Source of the DNA: DATFMH01 sp035267045 | GTDB taxonomy: Bacteria; Bacteroidota; Rhodothermia; Balneolales; DATFMH01 | Reading direction: 5' to 3' | NCBI GenBank assembly: GCA_035267045.1 | Contig: DATFMH010000022.1 | Location: forward strand, 1-51,300 | Length of the DNA stretch: 51,300 nt | In this document: positions 8,188-17,102 of the stretch, piece by piece | Layout: every line of letters begins with the position of its first letter | Numbering within the stretch: the first letter of the stretch is position 1 | Notes under the pieces: model-generated | Seen by the model: the letters and a program-made list of their open reading frames with translations, nothing else | What the model was told of the DNA's origin: nothing | The model's database searches: none | Translations under genes and position numbers: made by a program

Positions 8188-9654
8188 CTAAGAGAGCAAT
8201 ACCTCCATTGCTTTTTCGATGTAAGGAAAGATCAATGAGAATACAATAAAAGTCGGGATTAATATTCCAGCCGACCATTTCATATATCCCAGGAATGATG
8301 GCATATCTACTCCATCTGACTCTGCTATCGATTTTACCATAAAATTGGGTGCATTTCCGATATAGGAGTTAGCTCCCATGAATACCGCGCCGCAAGATAT
8401 GGCAACCAGGGTAGACGCGTAAGTTGTCATCAATTCGGCAGCATGTCCGCCGGCCGTGTTAAAGAACACAAGATAGGTTGGTGTATTATCCAGGAATGAT
8501 GATAACAAACCCGTAATCCAAAAATACATATGATCATTCGGACTACCATCGGGATGTGTTACCAGCTTAACAACAGAACCCAGCGCGCCGGATTCTCCCG
8601 CTCTCAATATGGCTATTGCAGGAATGATAGTGATAAAGATACCGGCAAATAATTTACCCACCTCAATGATTGGGAACCAATCAAATCCGTTGGCGGCACG
8701 ACTCTCTTTTGGAGTGAACTTCCAACTGGCATAAGCCAGAACCAACATGGCAATATCACGTATTTCATTCTGGATGGGGATATGAATTCCATAAATAGTG
8801 AAATCACCCAGTTTTACGAATCCGGAAAATAATACGGCTCCAACGACACCGAGTAAAAGCAGAAGGTTGAACGATCCTTCGATACCGATTTTTTCACCAT
8901 TACTTTCGGGGGGTTTACTTGTCTCTTTCTTGTAAGCTGCTCTATCCCAAAAGTAATAGAGTACGAGAAGAATAGAGACAACAAAGGTCATCTCAAGAAA
9001 CAAGTGTTCTGTTGTCCAGAAGAAATGTACGCCTTGTAAGAATCCAAGGAATAAAGGAGGATCACCAAGGGGGGTAAGAGCACCACCGATGTTGGCAACA
9101 AGAAATATGAAGAATATAACCGTATGTATCTTGTGTTTTCGCCACTCATTAGCACGTAATACCGGTCGAATCATTAACATTGCCGCACCTGTTGTTCCCA
9201 TCCAGCTTGCCAGAATGGTACCTATTAACAACAAGAGAGTATTAACACCGGGGCTGCCGGATAATTCTCCTGTAATCCTGACGCCACCCGCGATTGTAAA
9301 TAATGCTAATAACAGGATAATAAAGGGAAAATATTCGAGTAAATAGGTATGTAAAACTTCAAATAGTGTTACGTGCAAACCAAATTCAATGATCATAGGT
9401 AGAATAATTACCAAACTCCAACCCGCCGATACTTTACCGAAATGATGTTCCCAGAAATCGGGTGCAAAAAGGGGAAATAATGCAATAGATAATAATATTC
9501 CAATAAATGGAATTGTCCATAGTAAACTCAGTTCTGCTCCATTGTACCCACCATGATTCGCTGCTTCCTGGCCGAAAGCAAGAGAATTCGTAAACAAAAA
9601 CATGAAAAATGGGATCGTTTTAAGCAAAAACCTGGACCATTTTTTTGAAGTCAC
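8188..9654 (-). CDS. nhaD: NhaD-type Na+/H+ antiporter (ion transporter superfamily)
   Basis: 488 residues with about 12-14 membrane segments and a cleavable-looking leader ending near LAFGQEA. Diagnostic blocks are GTTGAAMLMIRPVLRAN, NIGGALTPLGDPPLFLGFL and MGANSYIGNAPNFMVKSIAE, which match NhaD/CitMHS_2-type sodium:proton antiporters. Such proteins exchange cytoplasmic Na+ for H+ across the inner membrane. A strong AAGGAGG lies 6 bases before a GTG at 9654, and only 3 bases before the TTG at 9657, so I choose the GTG. It is divergent from the complex I operon, which fits a role in ion homeostasis next to a proton pump, but co-regulation is inference. The specificity could be another ion or a carboxylate. 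Confidence 0.82.
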   Translation of the reverse strand: MTSKKWSRFLLKTIPFFMFLFTNSLAFGQEAANHGGYNGAELSLLWTIPFIGILLSIALFPLFAPDFWEHHFGKVSAGWSLVIILPMIIEFGLHVTLFEVLHTYLLEYFPFIILLLALFTIAGGVRITGELSGSPGVNTLLLLIGTILASWMGTTGAAMLMIRPVLRANEWRKHKIHTVIFFIFLVANIGGALTPLGDPPLFLGFLQGVHFFWTTEHLFLEMTFVVSILLVLYYFWDRAAYKKETSKPPESNGEKIGIEGSFNLLLLLGVVGAVLFSGFVKLGDFTIYGIHIPIQNEIRDIAMLVLAYASWKFTPKESRAANGFDWFPIIEVGKLFAGIFITIIPAIAILRAGESGALGSVVKLVTHPDGSPNDHMYFWITGLLSSFLDNTPTYLVFFNTAGGHAAELMTTYASTLVAISCGAVFMGANSYIGNAPNFMVKSIAESDGVDMPSFLGYMKWSAGILIPTFIVFSLIFPYIEKAMEVLLS

Positions 9655-9657
9655 CAA

Positions 9658-10034
9658 TGTCCTCCTTGTACTTAAAAATGATTTAATAATAAATTAATGT
9701 GCATAAAAATAAGAGAAGAAAGTATGTTTCAAAATTCAAAACAGGTAAAAAACACACATGAATTGCAAAGAATGTTAAATTAATTTATCTAAATTTAAAA
9801 GTTAGGTGAAAATTTGTCAGATTGAGTCTACCTTTGAACATGTTACAGAGGTCAAAGTTACAAAGTTTGTGATTAGGGCTTTAAGTTCCTGCACTTTTTT
9901 GTATCTTTGATCTTCATAAAATCATTGAAATAATTTACAGCCGTAATCCGGTGTATAAAAATGGTTAAGCCAGTGAGTGGCAGCCATTTTTGCAAAAAAG
10001 GATTTGAGTTTAAAAAAATTAAGAGTATAGCTCG
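9658..10034. other. Divergent promoter region between nhaD and nuoL
   Basis: No gene. Two perfect matches to the Bacteroidota -7 box TAnnTTTG point rightward (TACCTTTG at 9829-9836 and TATCTTTG at 9902-9909). Leftward signals for nhaD are not clear. Confidence 0.55.
9902..9909 (+). promoter_or_regulatory. Candidate -7 box for the nuoL operon
   Basis: TATCTTTG fits the Bacteroidota consensus TAnnTTTG exactly. It lies about 125 bp before the nuoL start. The matching TTTG-type -33 box is poor. TACCTTTG at 9829 is a second candidate. Confidence 0.45.
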
Positions 10035-12053
10035 ATGAATCCGTATAGCGATTTAATACCTTTTATTGTAGCCATCCCACTTTTGGGATTTCTAATTAAT
10101 GGCCTGATAGGACTCAAGTCAAAGTCGTATCGAAAACACAAAGCATTTATTGGCGGCCTGTCTACTCTCGCCGTATTTATACCATTCATCATAGCGGTAT
10201 TGCTATTCATCAATATGAGTTCGGATTCCGAACCCATTGTTGTTCATTTGTTCACCTGGATCAAGGCCGGACATTTCTCAACGGATATAGCATACCGTAT
10301 TGACCCGCTTTCCATTGTTATGGTAATGGTCGTAACAGGGGTGGGGTCACTCATCCATTTGTATTCGATGGGGTATATGGCAGACGACAGAGGTTATTGG
10401 AAGTTTTTTGCCTATATGAACCTCTTTATCTTCGCCATGTTGAACCTGGTAATGGGTAGTAATGTTCTGCTCCTTTTCCTCGGATGGGAGGGAGTCGGAC
10501 TTTGTTCCTTCCTTCTTATCGGATTCTGGTATGAAGATATGTCTAAGGCTATTGCTGCCAAAAAAGCTTTTCTTTATAACAGGGTTGGAGATTTTGCTTT
10601 CCTGATAGCGATGTTTATGCTTTATCAGGCAGTAGGGAGCCTCGATTTCGGGGTAATCCTGAAAAATGTCCATAATATCCCTCATAATGCAGCATTCTGG
10701 ATCACCATATTGATGTTGGTTGGCGCGACCGGTAAAAGTGCACAGATACCGTTGTTTGTCTGGCTGCCTGATGCCATGGCAGGCCCGACTCCGGTCTCTT
10801 CACTTATCCACGCCGCCACGATGGTAACTTCCGGGGTCTATCTGATTTCCCGGTTATCATTCCTGTATACACTTGTACCTTCTGTTATGCTGGTTGTTGC
10901 TGTAATTGGTGGTGTGACAGCCCTTGTTGCTGCAACTATAGCTATCACACAACAGGATATAAAACGTGTGCTGGCTTATTCAACGGTTTCGCAGCTCGGT
11001 TACATGTTCCTGGCATTGGGTGCCGGCGGGTATGCGGCTGCCATGTTCCATCTTATTACACACGCCTTTTTCAAAGGCCTCTTGTTCCTCGGAGCCGGCT
11101 CTGTTATCACAAGTATGCACAGGGTTGAGCATAAACTGGAACATAATGGGGAGCATGTTGATTTCGATCCGCAGGATATGCGGAATATGGGTGGGCTTAA
11201 AAAATATATGCCCTCTACTTACTGGACGTTCATGCTTGCCACACTGGCCATTTCGGGAATACCGATTTTTGCAGGTTTCTTCTCTAAAGATGAAGTGCTT
11301 GCTTTTGCTTTTAATGCCGGTCTCGGACAATACGCCCAGGGGATGTATTTCGCCGTATGGGGTATTGGTATGATTACTGCCTTTTTAACAGGTTTCTATA
11401 TGTTCCGTCTTACCATTGGTACTTTTCACGGGACTTTCAAACTGCCTAAGAGAGTCAAGGGAGCAGAGAATGCAGAACAATATTTGGAAGAAAACGGCTG
11501 GAATATGACCGTACCTCTCTGGATTCTCGGTATTCTATCGGCTATTGGTGGTTTTATAGGCCTTCCGGAGTTTTGGGCGGAAACATTTGGCAGTGAAGCT
11601 CATATAAATGTACTTCATAACTGGCTTGAAAATGTGACAGCTACTGTTTCTTCTCATGCATCAGTGGGAACAGAATGGATTCTTATGTTGATATCCATCA
11701 TCCTGGCTGTTGGAGCAGCCATTATTGCTTATAAGATGTATTCCGATGATAAAGTGGAAGCATCGGATGCTATGCTGGCAAAAAGATTTGGGGGCCTTTA
11801 TCAATTATGGGCCGATAAATATAATTTTGATGAAGCATACGAAGGCTATGTTGTCAATCCGGTTGTCAAATTTTCCGATAAAGTATTAGCCGTTTTCGAT
11901 ATGAAAGTTGTTGACGGCATAGTGAATGCTGTCGGCGGTATCATCCGGTTATTTGGCAGTATCTTCCGTTATATTCAAACAGGGGTAACTCAGAACTACG
12001 CCTTGATAATGGTTCTTGGTGTAATAATTGTATTAGGAATTCTGATACTTTGA
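10035..12053 (+). CDS. nuoL: NADH-quinone oxidoreductase subunit L
   Basis: 672 residues, about 16 membrane helices, the usual NuoL length. It has the N-terminal antiporter-like domain and then the main proton-translocating domain. The key glutamate lies in WEGVGLCSFLLIGFWY, and the conserved lysine region is GATGKSAQIPLFVWLPDAM followed by GPTPVSSLIHAATM. The C-terminal extension (from about 540) provides the lateral helix that runs along the membrane arm. It is the distal proton-pumping subunit of complex I in the inner membrane. It starts an operon nuoL-nuoM-pcd-nuoN; nuoA-K are not in the window, so the complex I genes are split between loci. No Shine-Dalgarno sequence is evident before the ATG. 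Confidence 0.96.
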   Translation: MNPYSDLIPFIVAIPLLGFLINGLIGLKSKSYRKHKAFIGGLSTLAVFIPFIIAVLLFINMSSDSEPIVVHLFTWIKAGHFSTDIAYRIDPLSIVMVMVVTGVGSLIHLYSMGYMADDRGYWKFFAYMNLFIFAMLNLVMGSNVLLLFLGWEGVGLCSFLLIGFWYEDMSKAIAAKKAFLYNRVGDFAFLIAMFMLYQAVGSLDFGVILKNVHNIPHNAAFWITILMLVGATGKSAQIPLFVWLPDAMAGPTPVSSLIHAATMVTSGVYLISRLSFLYTLVPSVMLVVAVIGGVTALVAATIAITQQDIKRVLAYSTVSQLGYMFLALGAGGYAAAMFHLITHAFFKGLLFLGAGSVITSMHRVEHKLEHNGEHVDFDPQDMRNMGGLKKYMPSTYWTFMLATLAISGIPIFAGFFSKDEVLAFAFNAGLGQYAQGMYFAVWGIGMITAFLTGFYMFRLTIGTFHGTFKLPKRVKGAENAEQYLEENGWNMTVPLWILGILSAIGGFIGLPEFWAETFGSEAHINVLHNWLENVTATVSSHASVGTEWILMLISIILAVGAAIIAYKMYSDDKVEASDAMLAKRFGGLYQLWADKYNFDEAYEGYVVNPVVKFSDKVLAVFDMKVVDGIVNAVGGIIRLFGSIFRYIQTGVTQNYALIMVLGVIIVLGILIL

Positions 12054-12072
12054 TAATCACGAAATTCACACA

Positions 12073-13677
12073 ATGAGTACGTTATTAAATTTTACCATTT
12101 ATTTACCTTTAGCTGGGTTGATAGGCATCTTACTGGCCAAAACAGACAAACAGGTCAAATGGGTCAGTTTCATTGCCACACTCGCTACATTTATTATTTC
12201 TTTACCGCTTATGCTCAACTTCGACGCCTCAAGTTCCGGCGTCCAGCAATACGTTTCGCAGAGCGGAGCCTGGCTTCCCGGCCTCGATATTAAATATATC
12301 ATGGGACTGGATGGATTGAGTCTGCTTCTTTTTATGCTGACGACTTTATTTGGGCCAATTGTAGTTTTATCGGCATGGAACTCTGTTTCCAAACACGTCA
12401 AAGGTTTCTTTGCGATGCTGATGATTCTGCAAACAGCTTCCCTCGGAGTATTTGCCGCCCTGGATTTATTCGTTTTTTACATCTTTTTTGAGCTGAGCTT
12501 AATACCCATGTATTTCCTGATTGGAATATGGGGTGGTAAAGAGCGCATAACGGCAACCATAAAGTTTTTCATTTACACTTTATTTGGTTCCCTGATCATG
12601 TTGGTCGGCCTGATTTATTTAGGCTATTATGCCGGTAATGCCGTCAATCACGGAGTATTTACTACCGATTGGCGAATTCTTGCGAGCCCGGCATTCCATA
12701 TCGGGTTAGTGCAGCAGACCTATCTATTCCTGGCTTTTGCCTTGGCATTTTGTATTAAAGTGCCATTATTCCCATTTCACACATGGCTGCCATATGCCCA
12801 CACCGAAGCCCCTACAGCCGGATCTGTTGTTCTGGCGGCTATTATGCTGAAGATGGGGACTTACGGATTATTGAGATTCTGTCTGCCGTTATTCCCAAAT
12901 GCATCCATGACGTTTGCTCCCTATCTGGCCATATTGGCAATCATAGGGATTATTTACGGAGCGCTCGTTGCTATGGTACAAAAAGATGTCAAAAAGCTGG
13001 TTGCCTATTCCTCGGTAAGTCACCTTGGATTTGTGGTATTGGGTATATTTGCTATGACAACGATTTCCGTTCAGGGGTCCATCATTCAGATGATCAATCA
13101 CGGTCTTTCTACCGGCGCTTTATTCCTTATTGTCGGTATGATCTACGATCGACGCCATACTCGTGAGATCTCGGAATATGGTGGAATAGCCAGAGTAGTC
13201 CCGATATTTGCCTTAATGTTCATGATAGCGACCCTGGCATCCATCGGGTTACCCGGATTGAACGGGTTTGTCGGTGAGTTTTTGATATTAACGGGATCCT
13301 TCGGTTCAACCGTATTGGGTTCTCACGCATTCACAATTTTTGCTGCTATGGGAGTTGTACTTGCAGCTGCATATATGTTATGGATGTACCGCAGAGTTTT
13401 GTTTGGTCCTATAACGAATGAAAAAAACAAATCATTGATAGACCTGAATGCCAGGGAAATCGGTTTGCTTATTCCGTTGGTTATTTTAATGTTTTGGATT
13501 GGAATACATCCGAGTACATTTACCCGTTATTCAGAAAAACAGGTGAGTGAGTTGTTGCAAGGATCTAAGAATAAAGCAATGGCTATACGTCAGAATGCTA
13601 AAAGTTCTGAATTACCTGAGTGGGCAAGCCGGATGTATGATATCACTAGTAAAATTGCAGAAAATAATATCAAGTAA
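12073..13677 (+). CDS. nuoM: NADH-quinone oxidoreductase subunit M
   Basis: 534 residues, about 14 membrane helices. The FFELSLIPMYFLIG segment carries the conserved glutamate, and KVPLFPFHTWLPYAHTEAP carries the conserved lysine and the NuoM signature. It is a proton-pumping antiporter-like subunit of complex I. It starts 19 bp after nuoL. The last 40 residues or so are hydrophilic, which is slightly longer than usual. Confidence 0.96.
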   Translation: MSTLLNFTIYLPLAGLIGILLAKTDKQVKWVSFIATLATFIISLPLMLNFDASSSGVQQYVSQSGAWLPGLDIKYIMGLDGLSLLLFMLTTLFGPIVVLSAWNSVSKHVKGFFAMLMILQTASLGVFAALDLFVFYIFFELSLIPMYFLIGIWGGKERITATIKFFIYTLFGSLIMLVGLIYLGYYAGNAVNHGVFTTDWRILASPAFHIGLVQQTYLFLAFALAFCIKVPLFPFHTWLPYAHTEAPTAGSVVLAAIMLKMGTYGLLRFCLPLFPNASMTFAPYLAILAIIGIIYGALVAMVQKDVKKLVAYSSVSHLGFVVLGIFAMTTISVQGSIIQMINHGLSTGALFLIVGMIYDRRHTREISEYGGIARVVPIFALMFMIATLASIGLPGLNGFVGEFLILTGSFGSTVLGSHAFTIFAAMGVVLAAAYMLWMYRRVLFGPITNEKNKSLIDLNAREIGLLIPLVILMFWIGIHPSTFTRYSEKQVSELLQGSKNKAMAIRQNAKSSELPEWASRMYDITSKIAENNIK

Positions 13678-13679
13678 TT

Positions 13680-13970
13680 ATGTCGAAGCCATTATCTGAA
13701 GAACAAATTAAATCAGAACTTGAATCTTTAGAAGGATGGAATGTAGAATCTGACAAACTTAAAAAAGAATTTAAGTTCAACAACTTTAAAGAAGCGGCAT
13801 CATTCATCATGCGCATTGCGTTTGAAGCGGAGGCGCTGCAACATCATCCCGAATTATTTAACGTGTATAACAAGGTGGAAATTGGATTAACAACTCACGA
13901 TGCCGGGGATAAAATTACACAAAAGGATGTTGAATTAGCTAAATCCATAGAAACAATTTATAACAAGTAA
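13680..13970 (+). CDS. 4a-hydroxytetrahydrobiopterin dehydratase (pterin-4a-carbinolamine dehydratase)
   Basis: 96 residues, full family length. It has the LEGWNVE opening, the active-site HHPE at residues 55-58 and the TTHDAG block with His73 and Asp74; the three histidines match the known catalytic triad. The enzyme dehydrates 4a-carbinolamine pterin, recycling the cofactor of aromatic amino-acid hydroxylases, and also has a role in molybdopterin or folate metabolism in some bacteria. It lies 2 bp after nuoM and 5 bp before nuoN, so it must be co-transcribed and probably translationally coupled with complex I genes. No aromatic hydroxylase gene is nearby. Family certain; the reason for its position is unknown. 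Confidence 0.93.
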   Translation: MSKPLSEEQIKSELESLEGWNVESDKLKKEFKFNNFKEAASFIMRIAFEAEALQHHPELFNVYNKVEIGLTTHDAGDKITQKDVELAKSIETIYNK

Positions 13971-13975
13971 GATAA

Positions 13976-15424
13976 ATGGAAATTGTACACGATTTAACAA
14001 CTATTCTACCCGCAATAATAGTTGCAGTTGGCGGCCTGGTCAATATGATGATCGATGCTTTTTCGGATGATTCGAAGAGCATTTACTGGGTTTCGGTACT
14101 TGCTGTTTTAGCAGCCGGTATCGTGAGCATTATAGATCTGACAATGCCGTCGGGGGAAGCGTTCTCGGGAATGTATGCATACGGTGGAGCCGCAAGTTTT
14201 GGCACTTTCGTTATTCTGATCGCAACATTTTTCTGCGTTCTTCTCTCTAAAGATTATTTATCCGACATACATGCAAATTATGGTGAAGCGTATGCTTTGA
14301 TGCTGTTTGCTACAGTAGGAATGATTGTATTGGCAAGTGCAGCAAACCTGGTTATGATATTCATCGGTATTGAAACGATGTCTATTTGCCTGTATGTCCT
14401 TGCCGGTTTGGTCAGGAATCAAAAATCCAGTATTGAAGCCTCTTTAAAATATTTCCTGCTGGGAGCGTTCTCTACAGGTTTCCTGCTTTATGGTATAGCT
14501 CTTCTGTATGGGGCAACAGGAACCCTGCATCTTACGGATATTGGGGCCGCTACTAATAAAGGTCTTATTTACTGGGCCGGTGTTGGATTATTACTGGTTG
14601 GTTTTTTCTTTAAAGTTTCAGCCGTACCCTTCCATATGTGGACTCCCGATGTTTATCAGGGTTCACCTACAACAGTTACGGCATTCATGGCTACAGCATC
14701 AAAATCGGCAACATTCGTTGCTCTTATTATGGTCCTGACGCGGGCACTTCCCGGTTCTGTTGCCGGTTGGAGCCAGGTAATTGTAGTGATTGCCATTTTA
14801 ACGATGGTCGTTGGAAATATCATTGCGATAGTTCAGGATAATGTTAAACGGATGCTGGCCTATTCGAGTATTGCGCATGCCGGCTATTTACTGGTGGGTT
14901 TAGTTGCCGGTTCGGTTGATGGGTACAGCTCTGTCCTTTTTTACCTCTTCGCTTATAGTTTGATGAACGTCGGCGCTTTCGGTGTGGTCGCCTACTATGA
15001 AAAGCATCACGGCCTCGATTTCACCAGTGTTGAGAATTACGCAGGACTTGGTTTCAAACAGCCTCTTATGGGTGTTTTACTATCCATATTCTTATTTTCG
15101 CTTGCCGGTATTCCACCATTCATCGGATTCATAGCGAAGTACAAAGTTTTTGCTGCGGCAATAAATGCCGGTTACATTGGATTGGCCATTGTAGGCGTTC
15201 TCGCCAGTGCCGCCAGTGTGTATTATTATTTACGTGTGATGGTTTATCTCTATATGCGTGAAGGGAAAGAAGAGGTTACGCTTACCTCTCCCGGTACCAT
15301 ATTTAAAGTAGCCTTGATTATTTTGGCTATTGGTACGCTGTATTTCGGTATTGTACCTTCTCAAATATACCATGTTCTGGCACATTACACATATGGTCAC
15401 GGTATAGCCGCTATGATGCCGTGA
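13976..15424 (+). CDS. nuoN: NADH-quinone oxidoreductase subunit N
   Basis: 482 residues, about 14 membrane helices. IGIETMSICLYVLAGL carries the conserved glutamate, SSIEASLKYFLLGAFSTGF is the usual NuoN block, and FKVSAVPFHMWTPDVYQGSP with the following ATASKSATF carries the lysine region. It is the proton-translocating antiporter-like subunit of complex I closest to NuoK. It closes the nuoL-M-pcd-N operon. A structured repeat follows 15 bp after the stop and could act as a poor terminator. Confidence 0.96.
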   Translation: MEIVHDLTTILPAIIVAVGGLVNMMIDAFSDDSKSIYWVSVLAVLAAGIVSIIDLTMPSGEAFSGMYAYGGAASFGTFVILIATFFCVLLSKDYLSDIHANYGEAYALMLFATVGMIVLASAANLVMIFIGIETMSICLYVLAGLVRNQKSSIEASLKYFLLGAFSTGFLLYGIALLYGATGTLHLTDIGAATNKGLIYWAGVGLLLVGFFFKVSAVPFHMWTPDVYQGSPTTVTAFMATASKSATFVALIMVLTRALPGSVAGWSQVIVVIAILTMVVGNIIAIVQDNVKRMLAYSSIAHAGYLLVGLVAGSVDGYSSVLFYLFAYSLMNVGAFGVVAYYEKHHGLDFTSVENYAGLGFKQPLMGVLLSIFLFSLAGIPPFIGFIAKYKVFAAAINAGYIGLAIVGVLASAASVYYYLRVMVYLYMREGKEEVTLTSPGTIFKVALIILAIGTLYFGIVPSQIYHVLAHYTYGHGIAAMMP

Positions 15425-15439
15425 TTCAATGAACAATTA

Positions 15440-15581
15440 TCAATAAAAAAGACCCTTTGGCTCCTTTTATCTCGTTGCCGGGCTCTGCCCTGCAACGTAC
15501 AGAGGGACACTCTGTGTCCACTCATAATTTACACCAATGAATGGTCAATCAGCTATACAAATGTACCCATAGGGTACATTT
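15440..15581 (-). repeat. Structured ~140-bp repeat, copy B (inverted relative to copy A)
   Basis: Its reverse complement matches 30704-30843 closely, including a run of 69 identical bases that starts at ATTGGTGTAAATTATGAG and ends at GGCAACGAG. Four hairpins can be drawn. In minus-strand order they are AAATGTACCC/GGGTACATTT, GGACAC-AGA-GTGTCC, CGTTGC-a-GGGC/GCCC-g-GCAACG, and a degraded A-run/T-run stem that in copy A is an intact terminator. See the finding on paired-arm changes. Confidence 0.8.
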
Positions 15582-15809
15582 TAAAACCTCTTCCTTGAGG
15601 AAGGGGATTGCCGCTCCTAAAAGCCTTCGGGATCGTAATGACACCCAGGTCGTTTTTTTGTTGGTTATTCGTTGTTGATTTTTTAACCGGTTTCCGGTTT
15701 TACAACGCTGACAGATTGTACTATGTCGTCTGTCGTCCGTGGGCTATCGTCTTTTATAAAAAATCCGCGATAGTCTGCCTAATCTGGTTCCATCATTATG
15801 TTCTATAAA

Positions 15810-15840
15810 TTGGTATTGAAATAAAAAATAATTATATTTA
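15810..15840 (+). promoter_or_regulatory. Candidate promoter of the rpsF operon
   Basis: TTGGTA and TATATT are separated by 17 bp. In Bacteroidota terms, ATTG is followed by 20 bp and TATATTTA, which matches TAnnTTTG at 7 of 8 positions. It ends 64 bp before the rpsF start. Confidence 0.45.
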
Positions 15841-15903
15841 TCGGCTCCTGTCGTTGGATACACTAACGACTGTTTCATAAAAAAACAACCATAGGACCAA
15901 AGA

Positions 15904-16278
15904 ATGAGTAAAAAGAATTTTTACGAACTTACCTATATAATAAATCCCGTTCTCGAGGAGAATCAGACGAAAGAGATCGTCGATAAGTATAACACATTTC
16001 TAAAGGAGAACGGCGCCACAATCGACCAGGTGGAAGAGTGGGGAATCCGCGAATTAGCTTATGAGATCGATAATAAGAGAAGTGGCTATTATGTTAATCT
16101 TTATTTTGATGGTTCAAGTGAACTCATAGCGAAGCTTGAACGTACTATGCGGATTGATGACAACATAATGCGAAATCTCACGCTTAAATACGATAGCAAA
16201 ATGCTCAAGCATTATGAGCAGAAAAAGAAAGGTGAATTACCTTCTATCTTCGAAATTAAGGAAGAAGAGGAATCATAA
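15904..16278 (+). CDS. rpsF: 30S ribosomal protein S6
   Basis: 124 residues with the S6 opening YELTYIINPVLEENQ and the core EWGIRELAYEIDNKRSGYYV; the fold is a ferredoxin-like beta-alpha barrel. The acidic C-terminal tail (KEEEES) is usual. S6 binds 16S rRNA together with S18, whose gene follows. An AGGA lies about 8 bases before the ATG. It is the first gene of the rpsF-rpsR-rplI group, which here lacks ssb. Confidence 0.96.
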   Translation: MSKKNFYELTYIINPVLEENQTKEIVDKYNTFLKENGATIDQVEEWGIRELAYEIDNKRSGYYVNLYFDGSSELIAKLERTMRIDDNIMRNLTLKYDSKMLKHYEQKKKGELPSIFEIKEEEES

Positions 16279-16350
16279 ATAAAAGGTGATTTTTTACTTT
16301 CACATTTCATTGAATTCATCAAATCCAGGTAAACAAATTAGAGTACAATC

Positions 16351-16602
16351 ATGTTAAAGAATCCAGCACACCCACAGAAAAGTCAGTTAAAAGACAAAGA
16401 GTGCGTTTTTACCAAAGCCGGTGTTGAATATATTGATTACAAAGATGTAGACGTATTACAGCGCTTTATCAATGATCAGGGTAAGATATTACCCCGTCGG
16501 GTAACCGGGACCAGTGCCAAATATCAAAGACAATTAGCTAAAGCAATTAAAAGAGCCAGGCATCTTGCCTTAGTGCCTTACGTAGCTGAAAACATACGCT
16601 AA
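16351..16602 (+). CDS. rpsR: 30S ribosomal protein S18
   Basis: 83 residues with the family core YIDYKDVDVLQRFINDQGKILPRRVTG, and then KYQRQLAKAIKRARHLALVPY. It partners S6 on the platform of the small subunit. The N-terminus has one cysteine (KECVF) rather than the CxxC zinc pair of some S18 forms. It lies 72 bp after rpsF and 23 bp before rplI. Confidence 0.96.
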   Translation: MLKNPAHPQKSQLKDKECVFTKAGVEYIDYKDVDVLQRFINDQGKILPRRVTGTSAKYQRQLAKAIKRARHLALVPYVAENIR

Positions 16603-16625
16603 TAATATTAAAAGGAAATTTTACG

Positions 16626-17078
16626 ATGAAATTAATATTAAAAGAGAACGTTGATAAATTAGGCGATGCCGGTGATGTGGTAGACGTTAAAGATGGATAT
16701 GGTCGTAATTACCTGATTCCCCAGGGGAAGGCTGTTATGGCCAGCAACGGTGCTTTAAAAACAATCGAAGAAGTTAAGCGTCAGGCTGCTAAAAAAGTCG
16801 AGCTAAATCTTGAAGCAGCTAAAGAACTTGCTGATAAGATTGGTGAAACACCTGTAACTATCCCCGTAACCAGTGGTGAAGAAGGTCGAATCCACGGTAC
16901 GGTAACAACTGCACAGATTGCCGATGCTTTGAAAGAAAAAGGCATTGAAATAGACCGGCGTAAGATTGAATTGAAGGAAGATATCAAAGCTCTTGGTGAA
17001 TACATCGCCAATGTTAGCTTGATGAGTGATATTAACGCCGAACTTAAAGTTTGGGTCGTTAAAAAAGCCGAATCATGA
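16626..17078 (+). CDS. rplI: 50S ribosomal protein L9
   Basis: 150 residues, normal length. The N-terminal domain reads MKLILKENVDKLGDAGDVV followed by GYGRNYLIPQGKAV, then a long helix, then the C-terminal domain with EEGRIHGTVTTAQIADAL. L9 binds 23S rRNA near the L1 stalk. An AAGGA site lies 8 bases before the ATG. dsbD follows 24 bp later. Confidence 0.97.
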   Translation: MKLILKENVDKLGDAGDVVDVKDGYGRNYLIPQGKAVMASNGALKTIEEVKRQAAKKVELNLEAAKELADKIGETPVTIPVTSGEEGRIHGTVTTAQIADALKEKGIEIDRRKIELKEDIKALGEYIANVSLMSDINAELKVWVVKKAES

Positions 17079-17102
17079 TTTAAACAGACCTAAAAAGACA
17101 TC

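Larger units (their letters stand above)
15425..15903. other. Intergenic region with structured repeat copy B and the rpsF promoter
   Basis: No gene: the small open frame at 15608-15808 has no ribosome site and an unnatural composition. It holds the multi-hairpin repeat (15440-15581), a CCTCTTCCT/AGGAAGGGG hairpin just beyond it, and a candidate promoter at 15810-15840. Confidence 0.65.

Noticed and set aside
8188..9654. Alternative reading of the antiporter as a citrate transporter
   Set aside because: The CitMHS-type fold is shared, but the GALTPLGDPPL and GNAPNFMVKSIAE motifs fit NhaD-like antiporters better; a carboxylate substrate is not excluded.
15608..15808. 66-residue frame before rpsF
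   Set aside because: It sits in repeat-rich intergenic DNA, has no ribosome site and no family resemblance.
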